A stretch of 64,000 nt of DNA, from NCBI GenBank assembly GCA_022793065.1, contig JAAWCE010000027.1, forward strand, positions 1 to 64,000. The letters are read 5' to 3'. The number at the start of each line of letters is the position of its first letter. The stretch's first letter is position 1. Made by a program: the position numbers and the translations under genes. Below are positions 50,470 to 60,630 of the stretch, piece after piece. Under the pieces are notes generated by a model. The model made no database searches. It was not told the origin of the DNA and saw only the letters and a list, made by a program, of their open reading frames with translations. Origin of the DNA: Lachnospiraceae bacterium (GTDB lineage Bacteria; Bacillota; Clostridia; Lachnospirales; Lachnospiraceae).

Positions 50470-50692
50470 GTTGTGTTTGAGGATGAATTAAGGGGAAAGT
50501 ATACGGTCGTTGCTGCATAAATGGCGGTGGCGGCTGCTTTTTCCGGTGGGAGATTGCTTTTTTATGTTAAGGTTTTTTTTCCCAATATGAAAAAAGTTCT
50601 GGATATAGGAGATAATTGTGATATACTGGTATATGATAAAAAAGTTATATTGTGGTTAGACATGGTGGAAATAAAATCTGAATGAGAAATGG

Positions 50693-52387
50693 ATGGTTTA
50701 TATGATAGTAGGAATTGATTTGGGGACAACCAACAGTTTAATAGCATATTTTACGGAAGAAGGGCCTAAGATAATTCCCAACAGGTTAGGGAAGAATCTT
50801 ACTCCATCCGTTGTCAGCGTGGATGAAGAGGGCAATGTGTACGTGGGAGAGACCGCGAGGGAACGTATGAGCTTGTATCCCGACTCAGTGGCGCAGACCT
50901 TTAAGAGAAGTATGGGTACGGAGCGGGAGTATATTCTCAGTGGAAAACATTTCAAGCCAGAGGAATTATCCAGCATGGTGCTTCGTTCTTTGAAGGAAGA
51001 TGCGGAGATTTATCTTGGAGAGGAAATTACGGAAGCTGTCATCAGCGTACCCGCATATTTTGATGATAAGAGAAGGAAGGCTACCAAACGTGCCGGAGAG
51101 TTGGCGGGACTTAAGGTGGAGAGAATGATTTCCGAGCCCACCGCTGCGGCTGTGGCATATGGTTTGTATGATAAGACAAAGGATACACGGTTCCTGGTAT
51201 TTGACCTGGGAGGCGGTACTTTTGACGTGTCCATTTTGGAGTTGTATCACAATATTCTGGAAGTCCGGGCTGTGGCCGGAGACAATTATCTGGGGGGCGA
51301 AGATTTTACGGAAGTGATGGCAAAGCTGTTTTTGCAGAAGGCGAAGCTGACATTGCAGCAGCTTACGGAAAAAGAACAGGTGAGATTGTACCGACAGGCA
51401 GAGAAGACAAAATTTGCGATGAATGAATCGGACAAGGCAACCATGAGCTTTTTATACCATGAAGAGACATTGGAACAGCAAGTGACGCATAAGGAGTATG
51501 AAGAGGCGTGTGAGGAACTTCTTATGAAGATTCGGGAACCTGTGAAAAAAAGTTTGGCGGATGCAGGGCTGAAACTGGGAGATATTGATGAGGTGATTCT
51601 GATTGGGGGAGCTACCAGGCTTACAATTGTGAGGGATTTCTTAATCAGGCTGTTTCGGAAGTTCCCTGACACCAAATTAAATCCGGATGAAACGGTAGCG
51701 CTTGGGGCGGCGGTACAGGCGGCTATGAAGGAGCGAAGAGAAGAGGTAAAAGAGGTTATACTTACAGATGTGTGTTCTTTTACTTTGGGTACGGAAGTGG
51801 TGGTGGAATATGAGGAAGGAAAATATGAAGACGGAAGGTTCTGCCCCATTATTGAGAGAAATACGGTAATTCCGGCCAGTCATACGGAACGTTTGTATAC
51901 GGTGAGGGATAATCAGGAGAAAGTACGTGTGCGCGTATTGCAGGGAGAAAGTCGTTTTGCCAGAAATAATTTGTTTTTGGGAGAGTTGGAGATAGAGATT
52001 CCCAAAGGTCCAAAGGGACGTGAATCGGTGGATGTGACTTATACCTATGATATTAATTCTTTGCTTGAAGTGGAGGTTACGGTCGTGTCCACCGGGGAGA
52101 GTCGAAAAATGATTATCAAGGGACAGGACAACCAGATGACGGAGGAAGAGGTCAAAAAACGTATGGAAGAGTTGGCCTATCTGAAAATTCAGCCCAGAGA
52201 TTACGAAGAGAACCGTCTGGTACTGCTTCGGGCGGAGAGAATGTATGAGGAAGCTTTAGGGGATCGCAGGCGCAAGCTGGATCATTACATAACCGCTTTT
52301 GAAGCTGCCCTGAAACGGGGGGATCATGATGAAATTATGGATGCAAGAGAAGAATTGAGTGAAATATTGGAAGAAGAGGATGACTGA
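50693..52387 (+). CDS. Hsp70 family chaperone, HscC-like
   Basis: GIDLGTTNSLIA, FDLGGGTFDVSILE, GGATRLTIV; several segments recall E. coli HscC (PEELSSMVLRSLKEDAE, VILTDVCSFTLGTEV). Confidence 0.92.
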   Translation: MVYMIVGIDLGTTNSLIAYFTEEGPKIIPNRLGKNLTPSVVSVDEEGNVYVGETARERMSLYPDSVAQTFKRSMGTEREYILSGKHFKPEELSSMVLRSLKEDAEIYLGEEITEAVISVPAYFDDKRRKATKRAGELAGLKVERMISEPTAAAVAYGLYDKTKDTRFLVFDLGGGTFDVSILELYHNILEVRAVAGDNYLGGEDFTEVMAKLFLQKAKLTLQQLTEKEQVRLYRQAEKTKFAMNESDKATMSFLYHEETLEQQVTHKEYEEACEELLMKIREPVKKSLADAGLKLGDIDEVILIGGATRLTIVRDFLIRLFRKFPDTKLNPDETVALGAAVQAAMKERREEVKEVILTDVCSFTLGTEVVVEYEEGKYEDGRFCPIIERNTVIPASHTERLYTVRDNQEKVRVRVLQGESRFARNNLFLGELEIEIPKGPKGRESVDVTYTYDINSLLEVEVTVVSTGESRKMIIKGQDNQMTEEEVKKRMEELAYLKIQPRDYEENRLVLLRAERMYEEALGDRRRKLDHYITAFEAALKRGDHDEIMDAREELSEILEEEDD

Positions 52388-52536
52388 CATTTGCATCTAT
52401 TGGACATTTGAACATGACCTGGAATCTGAAAAGGCTTGATATTTGATCGGAAGAGATGGGGGCTGTCTGAGGATTTGGACAGCCTCCGTAATTTATGTGT
52501 TTTTAGTGTATGTGGTGCTTTAAAAAAGTAAAAGGA

Positions 52537-53355
52537 TTATAGCTTGTGAAATTCGGGAGTTCGTTTCTCAAACACACAATAATAGCGGAAGCCGCATGTT
52601 TCCAGGACCGTAGCTGCTCGGTGGAAATGCGCGCCGATTTCTTTGGCATTATGGGAGTCGGAACCTATGGTGATGATTTCTCCGCCCAGCTCCCGATAAC
52701 GTTTTAGAATGTCCGTACAGGGATGCAGGTCGTGCATGCCTCTTTTGATTCCTCCGGTATTTAGTTCCACCCCTTTATCTTTTGACAACAGAAGTTTTAA
52801 AATTTCGTCTATAATATCACTATATTTTTGGTAAGTATATTCCGCATCTTGCCCAGGGGCGTATCGCACCGCATAATCCAAATGTCCATATACATCAAAA
52901 TTGGAGAATTTAGATATATTTTCCAAAATAGATTCAAAATATTCTCTCAGGGCCTCTTCCTTTGGGCGATTCTGGAAAAAGGAAGGATAGTAGGGGTCCT
53001 TTCCATGACAAATGTGGGAGGAACCGATAATAAAATCAAATTCATGGGATTTGGCAAAAATTGCATTCTGCCTTGCGGCTTCCGGCTGAAGGCCCAACTC
53101 CACACCAAAGAGAATTCGGATTTGATCTGCGTATTGGTCCTTGAGACGTGCCAGGTGATAGAGATAAGAATCCACTTGCAACAAAAAAATATCTCCTGAT
53201 TCATCGGGACCGTCCGGATACGCGAAATCGTTGTGTTCCGTAAAACACATAGTATCCAGGCCGTTTGCTATTCCCTGTAAGATCATTTCTTCCATGGGCG
53301 TATTGGAATCTCCGGAAAAAGAAGAATGTAAATGACAGTCAGATGTAATTGGCAT
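52537..53355 (-). CDS. PHP-domain histidinol-phosphatase
   Basis: DCHLHSSFSGDS, CFTEHNDF, GSSHICHGKDPY, GSDSHNAKEIG. Confidence 0.88.
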   Translation of the reverse strand: MPITSDCHLHSSFSGDSNTPMEEMILQGIANGLDTMCFTEHNDFAYPDGPDESGDIFLLQVDSYLYHLARLKDQYADQIRILFGVELGLQPEAARQNAIFAKSHEFDFIIGSSHICHGKDPYYPSFFQNRPKEEALREYFESILENISKFSNFDVYGHLDYAVRYAPGQDAEYTYQKYSDIIDEILKLLLSKDKGVELNTGGIKRGMHDLHPCTDILKRYRELGGEIITIGSDSHNAKEIGAHFHRAATVLETCGFRYYCVFEKRTPEFHKL

Positions 53356-53507
53356 AATATGATCCTTTCTTGCATACAATATGATGTGTTATTGGTTCTG
53401 CTTTTTTGTGACAATATTATATCACAAAAAAATCTCATGTAATTTCTTCCATTTCTAAACATTCTGTTAAATTTCCGAAAAATTGGAAATTATTTTTTAT
53501 TTACATC

Positions 53508-53536
53508 TTGAATTATGAGAAGAAATTGGGTAAAAT
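53508..53536 (+). promoter_or_regulatory. Putative sigma-A promoter of gap
   Basis: TTGAAT - 17 bp - TAAAAT, about 115 bp upstream of gap. Confidence 0.5.
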
Positions 53537-53651
53537 ATCATTGCTGATAAAATTTTGACAATCTGGCAAGTCCTGTCAGGAGTTGCAGATAGTTGTATCC
53601 TGGGACAAGGGTTGTTAAAACATATAAAATAAATTTTAGGAGGAAACTAAA

Positions 53652-54665
53652 ATGGCAGTAAGAGTAGCAATTAATGGTTTTGGCCGTATTGGCCGTCTGG
53701 CATTCAGACAGATGTTTGATGCGGAAGGATATGATGTAGTGGCAATCAATGACTTGACCAGCCCTAAAATGCTTGCACATTTGCTGAAGTATGATTCTTC
53801 TCAGGGCAAATACAAATATGCTGACTCCGTAGTAGCTGGCGAGGACAATATTACCGTAAACGGTAAGACCATTACAATTTACAAAGAGGCAGATGCTTCC
53901 AAGCTTCCCTGGGGCGAGCTGAAAGTGGACGTGGTTTTGGAGTGTACCGGTTTCTACACATCCAAGGATAAGGCATCCGCACACATTACGGCTGGCGCGC
54001 GTAAGGTTGTTATTTCTGCTCCGGCAGGAAATGATCTTCCTACCATCGTTTACAATGTAAACCACAATACCTTAAAGCCGGAAGATACCGTAATTTCCGC
54101 TGCTTCCTGTACAACAAACTGCCTGGCTCCTATGGCAAAGGCATTGAATGATTTCGCTCCGATTCAGAGCGGTATCATGACTACGGTACATGCTTATACA
54201 GGCGACCAGATGATTCTTGACGGACCTCAGAGAAAGGGTGATTTGAGAAGAAGCCGTGCGGGCGCTTGCAATATCGTTCCCAACTCTACCGGCGCTGCTA
54301 AGGCAATCGGCCTTGTTATCCCTGAGTTGAACGGAAAATTGATCGGTTCCGCTCAGCGTGTGCCTACCCCCACAGGTTCTACTACGATTCTGGTAGCAGT
54401 TGTTAAGGGCGAGGTTACAAAGGAAGATATCAATGCTGCTATGAAGGCTGCAAAGACAGAGTCCTTTGATTACAATGAGGATGAAATCGTATCCTCCGAT
54501 GTAATCGGCAGCACCTATGGTTCCATTTTTGATGCAACACAGACCATGGTTTCCAAAATGGATGATGGCAATTCTTTGGTACAGGTTGTATCATGGTATG
54601 ACAATGAGAACAGCTATACTTCTCAGATGGTTCGTACCATTAAGTATTTCAGCGAGCTTGCATAA
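53652..54665 (+). CDS. gap: Glyceraldehyde-3-phosphate dehydrogenase, type I
   Basis: [44 protein letters not shown]. Confidence 0.98.
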   Translation: MAVRVAINGFGRIGRLAFRQMFDAEGYDVVAINDLTSPKMLAHLLKYDSSQGKYKYADSVVAGEDNITVNGKTITIYKEADASKLPWGELKVDVVLECTGFYTSKDKASAHITAGARKVVISAPAGNDLPTIVYNVNHNTLKPEDTVISAASCTTNCLAPMAKALNDFAPIQSGIMTTVHAYTGDQMILDGPQRKGDLRRSRAGACNIVPNSTGAAKAIGLVIPELNGKLIGSAQRVPTPTGSTTILVAVVKGEVTKEDINAAMKAAKTESFDYNEDEIVSSDVIGSTYGSIFDATQTMVSKMDDGNSLVQVVSWYDNENSYTSQMVRTIKYFSELA

Positions 54666-54759
54666 TTGATTGTAAGTGTTACTATTCAAGATAGCACCGC
54701 GGGCTATGAGTGGTAATGTTTGGGTAGTTCATGGCTTGTTTGTGTACAGACCTATTGGG

Positions 54760-54789
54760 GGTCCGGTCTTATGGACCGGACCTTTTTTT
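54760..54789 (+). terminator. Terminator after gap
   Basis: ggtccggtc-ttatg-gaccggacc-ttttttt. Confidence 0.9.
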
Positions 54790-54839
54790 GTAAGGATGCG
54801 GGATTGTGGGAGCCGTTGTAAAGGTAACTGGCAGGGATT

Positions 54840-55012
54840 CGTTTTGTGAGCGTGTGAAGTGGGGAAGCTGCCGTCAAAGGCGGCTTACGGTTCGTTTCTG
54901 TGAGCGGACGGAACTGTCAGGATAAGCGGAATAAATACAGGGTGCGTTTCCGTGAACGAGCGTAATCGGAGTGCTGTTGTTATTAGTGGTTCGGGGAGCG
55001 TTTCTGTGAGCG
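54840..55012. repeat. Four degenerate cgtttctgtgagcg repeats at about 53-bp period
   Basis: Copies at 54840, 54893, 54945, 54999. Confidence 0.7.
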
Positions 55013-55131
55013 AGAGAAATGACTGTATTTGACATAAATGGATTTTGTGGCATCTGTCGCAAGGCTGTATCAAAGGGCTGTGACTTGATAAAATGAGAGA
55101 TAGTTTTTATTATATTATGGAGGTTTTAGAG

Positions 55132-56355
55132 ATGGGCTTGAATAAGAAATCCGTTGATGATATCAACGCAAAGGGAAAAAGAGTTCTTGTAAGATGTGAT
55201 TTCAATGTTCCTTTGAAGAATGGTGAGATTACGGACGAGACACGTATTGTTGCAGCGCTTCCTACCATTCAGAAGCTGATCAATGACGGCGGCAAGGTAA
55301 TACTCTGCTCCCATTTGGGCAAAGTGAAAAACGGGCCTAACGAAGGGGAATCTCTGGCGCCGGTAGCAAAGAGGCTTTCTGAGAAGCTGGGCAAAGAGGT
55401 TGTGTTTGTATCAGATTATCACGTAACAGGTGAAGCTGCAACCAAAGCGGTAGAGGATATGAAGGAAGGGGATGTTGTTCTGCTCCAGAATACCCGTTTC
55501 CGCGGCACAGAAGAGACTAAGAACGGTGAGACATTCAGCAAAGAACTGGCTGATTTGGCTGATTTGTATGTGTGCGACGCCTTTGGTTCTTCCCATAGGG
55601 CACATGCTTCCGTGGAAGGCGTTACCAAGTGCATTACCGCAAAAGGCGGAGAGAATGTAGTTGGCTATTTGATGCAGAAGGAAATTAATTTCCTGGGCAA
55701 TGCGGTAGAAAATCCGGTAAGACCTTTTGTTGCTATTTTGGGCGGTGCTAAGGTTGCCGATAAATTGAATGTTATTTCTAATTTGCTGGAGAAATGCGAT
55801 ACATTGATCATTGGCGGCGGTATGGCCTATACTTTCTTAAAGGCGCAGGGAAATGAAATCGGGAAATCTCTGGTTGACAATGAGAAGTTGGATTATTGTA
55901 AGGAAATGTTGGAAAAGGCGGAAAAACTGGGCAAAAAGCTGTTGCTTCCGGTAGATTCTGCAACCATTGCAGCATTCCCCAATCCCATTGACGCGCCTGT
56001 AGAGGTGGAGGTTTACAAGTCTTCTGAAATGCCGGCGGACAGAGAAGGATGCGATATTGGGCCGGAGACGTCAGCGCTGTATGCAGAAGCAGTGAAAAGC
56101 GCTAAGACTGTTGTTTGGAACGGACCTATGGGTGTGTTTGAGAATCCTACGCTTGCGGCAGGAACCATTGCAGTTGCAAAGGCATTGGCTGAGACAGATG
56201 CAACCACCATTATCGGCGGCGGCGATTCTGCAGCGGCAGTGAATCAGCTCGGCTTCGGCGATAAGATGAGTCATATTTCTACCGGCGGCGGCGCTTCCCT
56301 GGAATTCCTGGAAGGAAAAGTGCTTCCCGGTGTGGCGGCAGCAGACGACAAATAG
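55132..56355 (+). CDS. pgk: Phosphoglycerate kinase
   Basis: [48 protein letters not shown]; start 55132. Confidence 0.98.
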   Translation: MGLNKKSVDDINAKGKRVLVRCDFNVPLKNGEITDETRIVAALPTIQKLINDGGKVILCSHLGKVKNGPNEGESLAPVAKRLSEKLGKEVVFVSDYHVTGEAATKAVEDMKEGDVVLLQNTRFRGTEETKNGETFSKELADLADLYVCDAFGSSHRAHASVEGVTKCITAKGGENVVGYLMQKEINFLGNAVENPVRPFVAILGGAKVADKLNVISNLLEKCDTLIIGGGMAYTFLKAQGNEIGKSLVDNEKLDYCKEMLEKAEKLGKKLLLPVDSATIAAFPNPIDAPVEVEVYKSSEMPADREGCDIGPETSALYAEAVKSAKTVVWNGPMGVFENPTLAAGTIAVAKALAETDATTIIGGGDSAAAVNQLGFGDKMSHISTGGGASLEFLEGKVLPGVAAADDK

Positions 56356-56450
56356 AAGAAGACTGGGCAAGCCACACCGTGTGTGGCGGCAGCAGATGAC
56401 AAATAGAAGAAGTCTGGGCAAGCCACACCGTGTGTGGCAGCAGACGATAA
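56331..56450 (+). repeat. 51-bp tandem repeat (about 2.3 copies) duplicating the 3' end of pgk and stop codon
   Basis: tgtggcggcagcagacgacaaatagaagaagactgggcaagccacaccg starts at 56331, 56382 and (partial) 56433; two perfect gccacac-cgt-gtgtggc hairpins. Confidence 0.95.
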
Positions 56451-56506
56451 TATAGAATCAATGCAACAGATGGAAAAATTATAAATAGATAGTAGAGGAA
56501 ATTATT

Positions 56507-57259
56507 ATGGCAAGAAGAAAAATCATTGCCGGAAACTGGAAGATGAATATGACACCCAGTGAGGCAGTAGAATTGATCAATACTTTAAAGCCCCTTGTAG
56601 AGAATCATGAGGTGGATGTTGTTTTCTGTGTTCCGGCCATTGATATCATTCCGGCTGTGGAGGCGGTAAAAGGCACAAATATCATGATTGGCGCAGAAAA
56701 TATGTATTATGAAGAAAAGGGAGCTTTCACCGGAGAGATTTCTCCGGCAATGCTTGTGGATGCAGGTGTAAAATACGTTATTATCGGTCATTCTGAGCGG
56801 AGAGAGTATTTTGCGGAGACAAATGAGACCGTGAACAAGAAAGTTCTGAAAGCTTTTGAGCATAACATTACGCCCATCGTATGCTGTGGTGAAACCTTGA
56901 CACAAAGAGAGCAAGGTGTGACAATTGACTTTATCCGGCAGCAGATTAAGGTTGCATTTTTAAATGTAACTGCAGAACAGGCGAAGGAAGCTGTAATTGC
57001 TTATGAGCCTATCTGGGCAATTGGAACAGGTAAAGTGGCTACCACTGAACAGGCGCAGGAAGTTTGTAAGGCAATCCGTGATTGTATTGGAGAGATTTAC
57101 GACGATGCTACGGCGGCGGCAATTCGGATTCAATATGGCGGTTCTGTGTCCGCATCCAGCGCTCCGGAATTATTTGCCCAGGCAGACATAGATGGCGGTC
57201 TTGTGGGCGGTGCATCTTTGAAGGCTGATTTTGGACAGATTGTAAATTACAACAAATAG
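56507..57259 (+). CDS. tpiA: Triosephosphate isomerase
   Basis: [44 protein letters not shown]. Confidence 0.98.
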   Translation: MARRKIIAGNWKMNMTPSEAVELINTLKPLVENHEVDVVFCVPAIDIIPAVEAVKGTNIMIGAENMYYEEKGAFTGEISPAMLVDAGVKYVIIGHSERREYFAETNETVNKKVLKAFEHNITPIVCCGETLTQREQGVTIDFIRQQIKVAFLNVTAEQAKEAVIAYEPIWAIGTGKVATTEQAQEVCKAIRDCIGEIYDDATAAAIRIQYGGSVSASSAPELFAQADIDGGLVGGASLKADFGQIVNYNK

Positions 57260-57277
57260 GATTTTCTCAAAAAAATA

Positions 57278-57317
57278 GGGGTATCAAAGGAAATGTAAAC
57301 CTTTGATATCCCTTTTT
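57278..57317 (+). terminator. Terminator after tpiA
   Basis: gggtatcaaagg...cctttgatatccc-ttttt. Confidence 0.85.
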
Positions 57318-57565
57318 GATGTCTATGATATCCCAACAGGTTAATCAAGTGTGAGAAGGATGTATATCCATGGAGTCTTAGGAAAATGGTTATATTGGGC
57401 ATAAATTTCAGCAGAGTAATTTAGAAAAGGTCTTTATGCAGCCGATATGTATGTAATGAAACAAAGTTAAGCATGATGATGTTAAACAAATCTTAAAGAA
57501 TTATCTGATTTAATTTTAAAAAAGTATTTGCTACAATTATTTTGTTCACTTTTGGGAGGAAAAAC

Positions 57566-58255
57566 ATGTACAATATTTTAATTTGCGATGATGAAAAAGA
57601 CATTGTGAACGCTCTGAAAATTTATCTCAACAATGTGGAGTATACTTTGTATGAAGCATTTAACGGAAAAGAAGCGGTGAAAGTGGTGGAGGAACATGAA
57701 ATTCATTTAGTATTGTTGGACATTATGATGCCGGAAATGGACGGAATGGAAGCTATGGTCCAAATTCGGAAGAAAAGTAATGTGCCTGTTATTTTGCTCA
57801 CTGCTAAGTCCGAAGATTCAGACAAAATATTAGGACTTACGGTTGGGGCGGACGACTACATAACAAAGCCATTTCATCCTATGGAAGTAGCGGCCAGGGT
57901 AAAGTCTCATCTGCGCAGGTATATGCAGCTCGGTTCGGGTAATTTGCCTTCTCAAGTGCTTCGATGCGGAGGGATTGAATTGGACGATACTCAAAAAAAG
58001 GTTATGCTGGATGGAGAAGAAGTGTCTTTGACACCTACGGAGTATGAGATATTGCGGCTTTTGATGGGACATCCGGGCAAAGTCTTTTCACCAAAAGAAA
58101 TATACCAAAAGATATGGAATGATTTGCCCTATGGCAGTGAAAATACAGTGGCAGTTCATATCAGGCATATTCGAGAAAAATTGGAAATCAATCCTGCAGA
58201 GCCCAGATATTTGAAAGTGGTATGGGGACAAGGGTATAAGTGTGTTTTGCGCTGA
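57566..58255 (+). CDS. OmpR-family response regulator (VanR-like)
   Basis: ILICDDEKDIVNAL, LLDIMMPEMDG, TKPFHPMEV plus winged helix; start 57566. Confidence 0.93.
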   Translation: MYNILICDDEKDIVNALKIYLNNVEYTLYEAFNGKEAVKVVEEHEIHLVLLDIMMPEMDGMEAMVQIRKKSNVPVILLTAKSEDSDKILGLTVGADDYITKPFHPMEVAARVKSHLRRYMQLGSGNLPSQVLRCGGIELDDTQKKVMLDGEEVSLTPTEYEILRLLMGHPGKVFSPKEIYQKIWNDLPYGSENTVAVHIRHIREKLEINPAEPRYLKVVWGQGYKCVLR

Positions 58256-58337
58256 TTGTTTGTGCCGCCGGAAGCAGTATGACAAGAAATGTGAAAAGCG
58301 GTTATAAATTATAAGAAGGAAGGGGTGGAGGATAAAG

Positions 58338-60512
58338 ATGAGAAGGCAGTGGAGGTATAAGACAAGGGTGGGGAAAGATGTGGAAGAGTTCGCGAAACAG
58401 TGGGAGGAAGAAGAAAAAAGGGCGGGAAAGAAAGTGCAACATATGAAAGAAATTCAGGGAAAAAATCAGGATAGCAATTTGGAACATACAGAAAAATCGG
58501 AACAAGGGCAAGCTGCATATGAGGATTTTGAATGCAAAAATTGTCATGGGAAGGCAATCAATCCAATTACAGGGGCAATGACAGCGAAAATAATCGCATT
58601 TATATTGTTGATACTATCATGTTTTGCAGGATTGTGCGGAACGGGTATTCTGGTGGAGTTGTGGGAGAACGGCGCATATACTTACAGCCTGAATAAGGTG
58701 CTGAAGATGAAAATGCTTGACAGCAGCGAAGGGATCATATATCGAGTGCAAAGTTATCTTGCACGGGGAGAGTTGGATGCCGTAGAGGGATACTGTCGGG
58801 AATATAATATTGATATAGAATTGATAAAAGAGGAAGACGGAAAGGAAAATATTCTGTGGAGTACATGGAATGGGTATGAAACAGATATAAAGATGGAATC
58901 AACTATTTATTTTGAAGATAAAGTAGCATTGAGGAATATAGTGCTGAATGGTCACAAGCTGAAGGCAAATGAAGCGTATGTGTTTCGGTGCTACATAGAC
59001 CCTTCATATCCAAAAGAAGATTATTTCAAAATAATAGCGGAAGTGGTTCCCTTTTTATATCATTCCAGATATGGAATAATTGGCATTACGGCAGCAAGCA
59101 TTTTGATATGTGTGATTTGTTTTTTATTTTTAATGTGCAGTGCCGGACATCGAACAGGATACAAGGAAATTGTGCCCGGTATACTAACAAGAGTACATTC
59201 TGATGTGTTGGCGGTGTTATTTGGAGCGGGAGAGTGCCTGCTGGCAGCATGTGTTTTTGAAGTGGGGATAAATGCTTTCAGGACATGGGAATTGCTGCCC
59301 ATACTGGTGATAATTGGCATAATCACATTTGGAATTTGTCTGGGAATCATATTTTTTATGGATGTGGCAATCAGGGTTAAAATGGGCAGATTCTGGCGAC
59401 ATACGCTGATCTATGAAATATTATTATGTATGGTTAAAATGGTTGTGCTTCTGGGCAGAGTGGTTCAGTATCTATTAGACAATGTTCCTACAGTAATTGT
59501 TACAATGACAGTATGTCTTGGAATCAGTATTTTGGAATTTTTTGGTATTCTCATAGCAAGAAGCGGAGGGTTGGCCATATTATGGATATTGGAAAAGATG
59601 GTAGTGTTTCCGGTTATATTGTATATTGCGCTGACCTGTAAGAGATTGCTGCGGGCAAGCCAGGCTTTGGCAGAAGGACAGGACAGCGAGAGGGTGGATA
59701 CGTCAAGGATGTTCGGCGATTTCAAAAAGCATGGAGAAAATTTGAATAGCTTAGGCAAGGGAATTTCCATTGCTGTTGCGGAACGTATGAAAAGTGAGCA
59801 TTTAAAGACAGAGCTTATCACAAATGTATCACATGATATAAAGACGCCATTGACTTCAATTATAAATTATGCGGATTTAATCTGTGAAGAGACAGCAATT
59901 GTTTCAAATAAAGAAGTTACCGGGGAGGATATTTCTAAAATTTCGGAATATGCGGAGGTTTTGCTGCGGCAGTCCAGAAGGTTAAAAAAGCTTCTGGAAG
60001 ATTTGGTGGAGGCGTCAAAGGCTACCACAGGAAATTTGGAAATGAATCCACAACTCTGCGAAGCAGGGGTGATTTTGTCTCAGGCAGTGGGAGAGTACCA
60101 GAAGAAAATGGAGGAAAAAGGACTTGAGCTGATTGTCCGGCAGCCGGAAGAACCAGTGAAAATCATTGCGGACGGCAGACATTTGTGGAGAGTATTTGAT
60201 AATTTATTGAACAATATCTGTAAGTATGCACAGGAAAATTCCAGAGTGTACCTGAGTGTGGAATCGGAGAATGAATCTGTAAGGATTATATTCCGCAATA
60301 TGTCAAAGTATCCGCTGGAAATTCCGGCAGAAGAACTGAAAGAACGTTTTAGCAGAGGGGATAAGTCGCGCCATATGGAGGGGAACGGATTGGGTTTGGC
60401 CATTGCCGGAAGCCTGATGGAATTGCAGAACGGCAGAATGGATATTGTGACGGACGGGGATTTGTTTAAAGTTATTTTGCAGCTTCCGAGGGAATGTGAT
60501 TTGGAAAAATGA
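58338..60512 (+). CDS. Large sensor histidine kinase (VanS-like catalytic core)
   Basis: ITNVSHDIKTPLTSIINYADLI H-box, GNGLGLAIAGSLMELQNG; several TMs; RBS ggagg before 58338. Confidence 0.92.
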   Translation: MRRQWRYKTRVGKDVEEFAKQWEEEEKRAGKKVQHMKEIQGKNQDSNLEHTEKSEQGQAAYEDFECKNCHGKAINPITGAMTAKIIAFILLILSCFAGLCGTGILVELWENGAYTYSLNKVLKMKMLDSSEGIIYRVQSYLARGELDAVEGYCREYNIDIELIKEEDGKENILWSTWNGYETDIKMESTIYFEDKVALRNIVLNGHKLKANEAYVFRCYIDPSYPKEDYFKIIAEVVPFLYHSRYGIIGITAASILICVICFLFLMCSAGHRTGYKEIVPGILTRVHSDVLAVLFGAGECLLAACVFEVGINAFRTWELLPILVIIGIITFGICLGIIFFMDVAIRVKMGRFWRHTLIYEILLCMVKMVVLLGRVVQYLLDNVPTVIVTMTVCLGISILEFFGILIARSGGLAILWILEKMVVFPVILYIALTCKRLLRASQALAEGQDSERVDTSRMFGDFKKHGENLNSLGKGISIAVAERMKSEHLKTELITNVSHDIKTPLTSIINYADLICEETAIVSNKEVTGEDISKISEYAEVLLRQSRRLKKLLEDLVEASKATTGNLEMNPQLCEAGVILSQAVGEYQKKMEEKGLELIVRQPEEPVKIIADGRHLWRVFDNLLNNICKYAQENSRVYLSVESENESVRIIFRNMSKYPLEIPAEELKERFSRGDKSRHMEGNGLGLAIAGSLMELQNGRMDIVTDGDLFKVILQLPRECDLEK

Positions 60513-60630
60513 GTTTGAAGCGCCGCCTTTTTGGCTTGTTCATCATATCCTTTGGGTTTGGGGGTTGTTGTTTTCCATACTTTTATGCTAGAATAGAAGG
60601 ACATGAATAGAAGAAGGAGGCTGTGACAGT

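Noticed and set aside
54840-55012. CRISPR-like array with 14-bp repeats
   Set aside because: Core repeats too short and degenerate, only four copies, no cas genes.
54874-55073. Two overlapping 62-aa minus-strand ORFs with LAHRNAP/LVHGNAP repeats
   Set aside because: They only reflect the intergenic DNA repeats translated; no RBS or codon evidence for a protein.
58530-58560. CxxCH (CKNCH) as cytochrome c heme site in the histidine kinase
   Set aside because: Predicted on the cytoplasmic side before the first TM, where c-type heme attachment does not occur; single short motif is not evidence.
57566-60512. Vancomycin resistance operon (VanRS)
   Set aside because: No vanH/A/X-type ligase or peptidase genes nearby; the VanZ-like gene is 40 kb away in a sporulation block, and VanZ-family proteins are common in Firmicutes.
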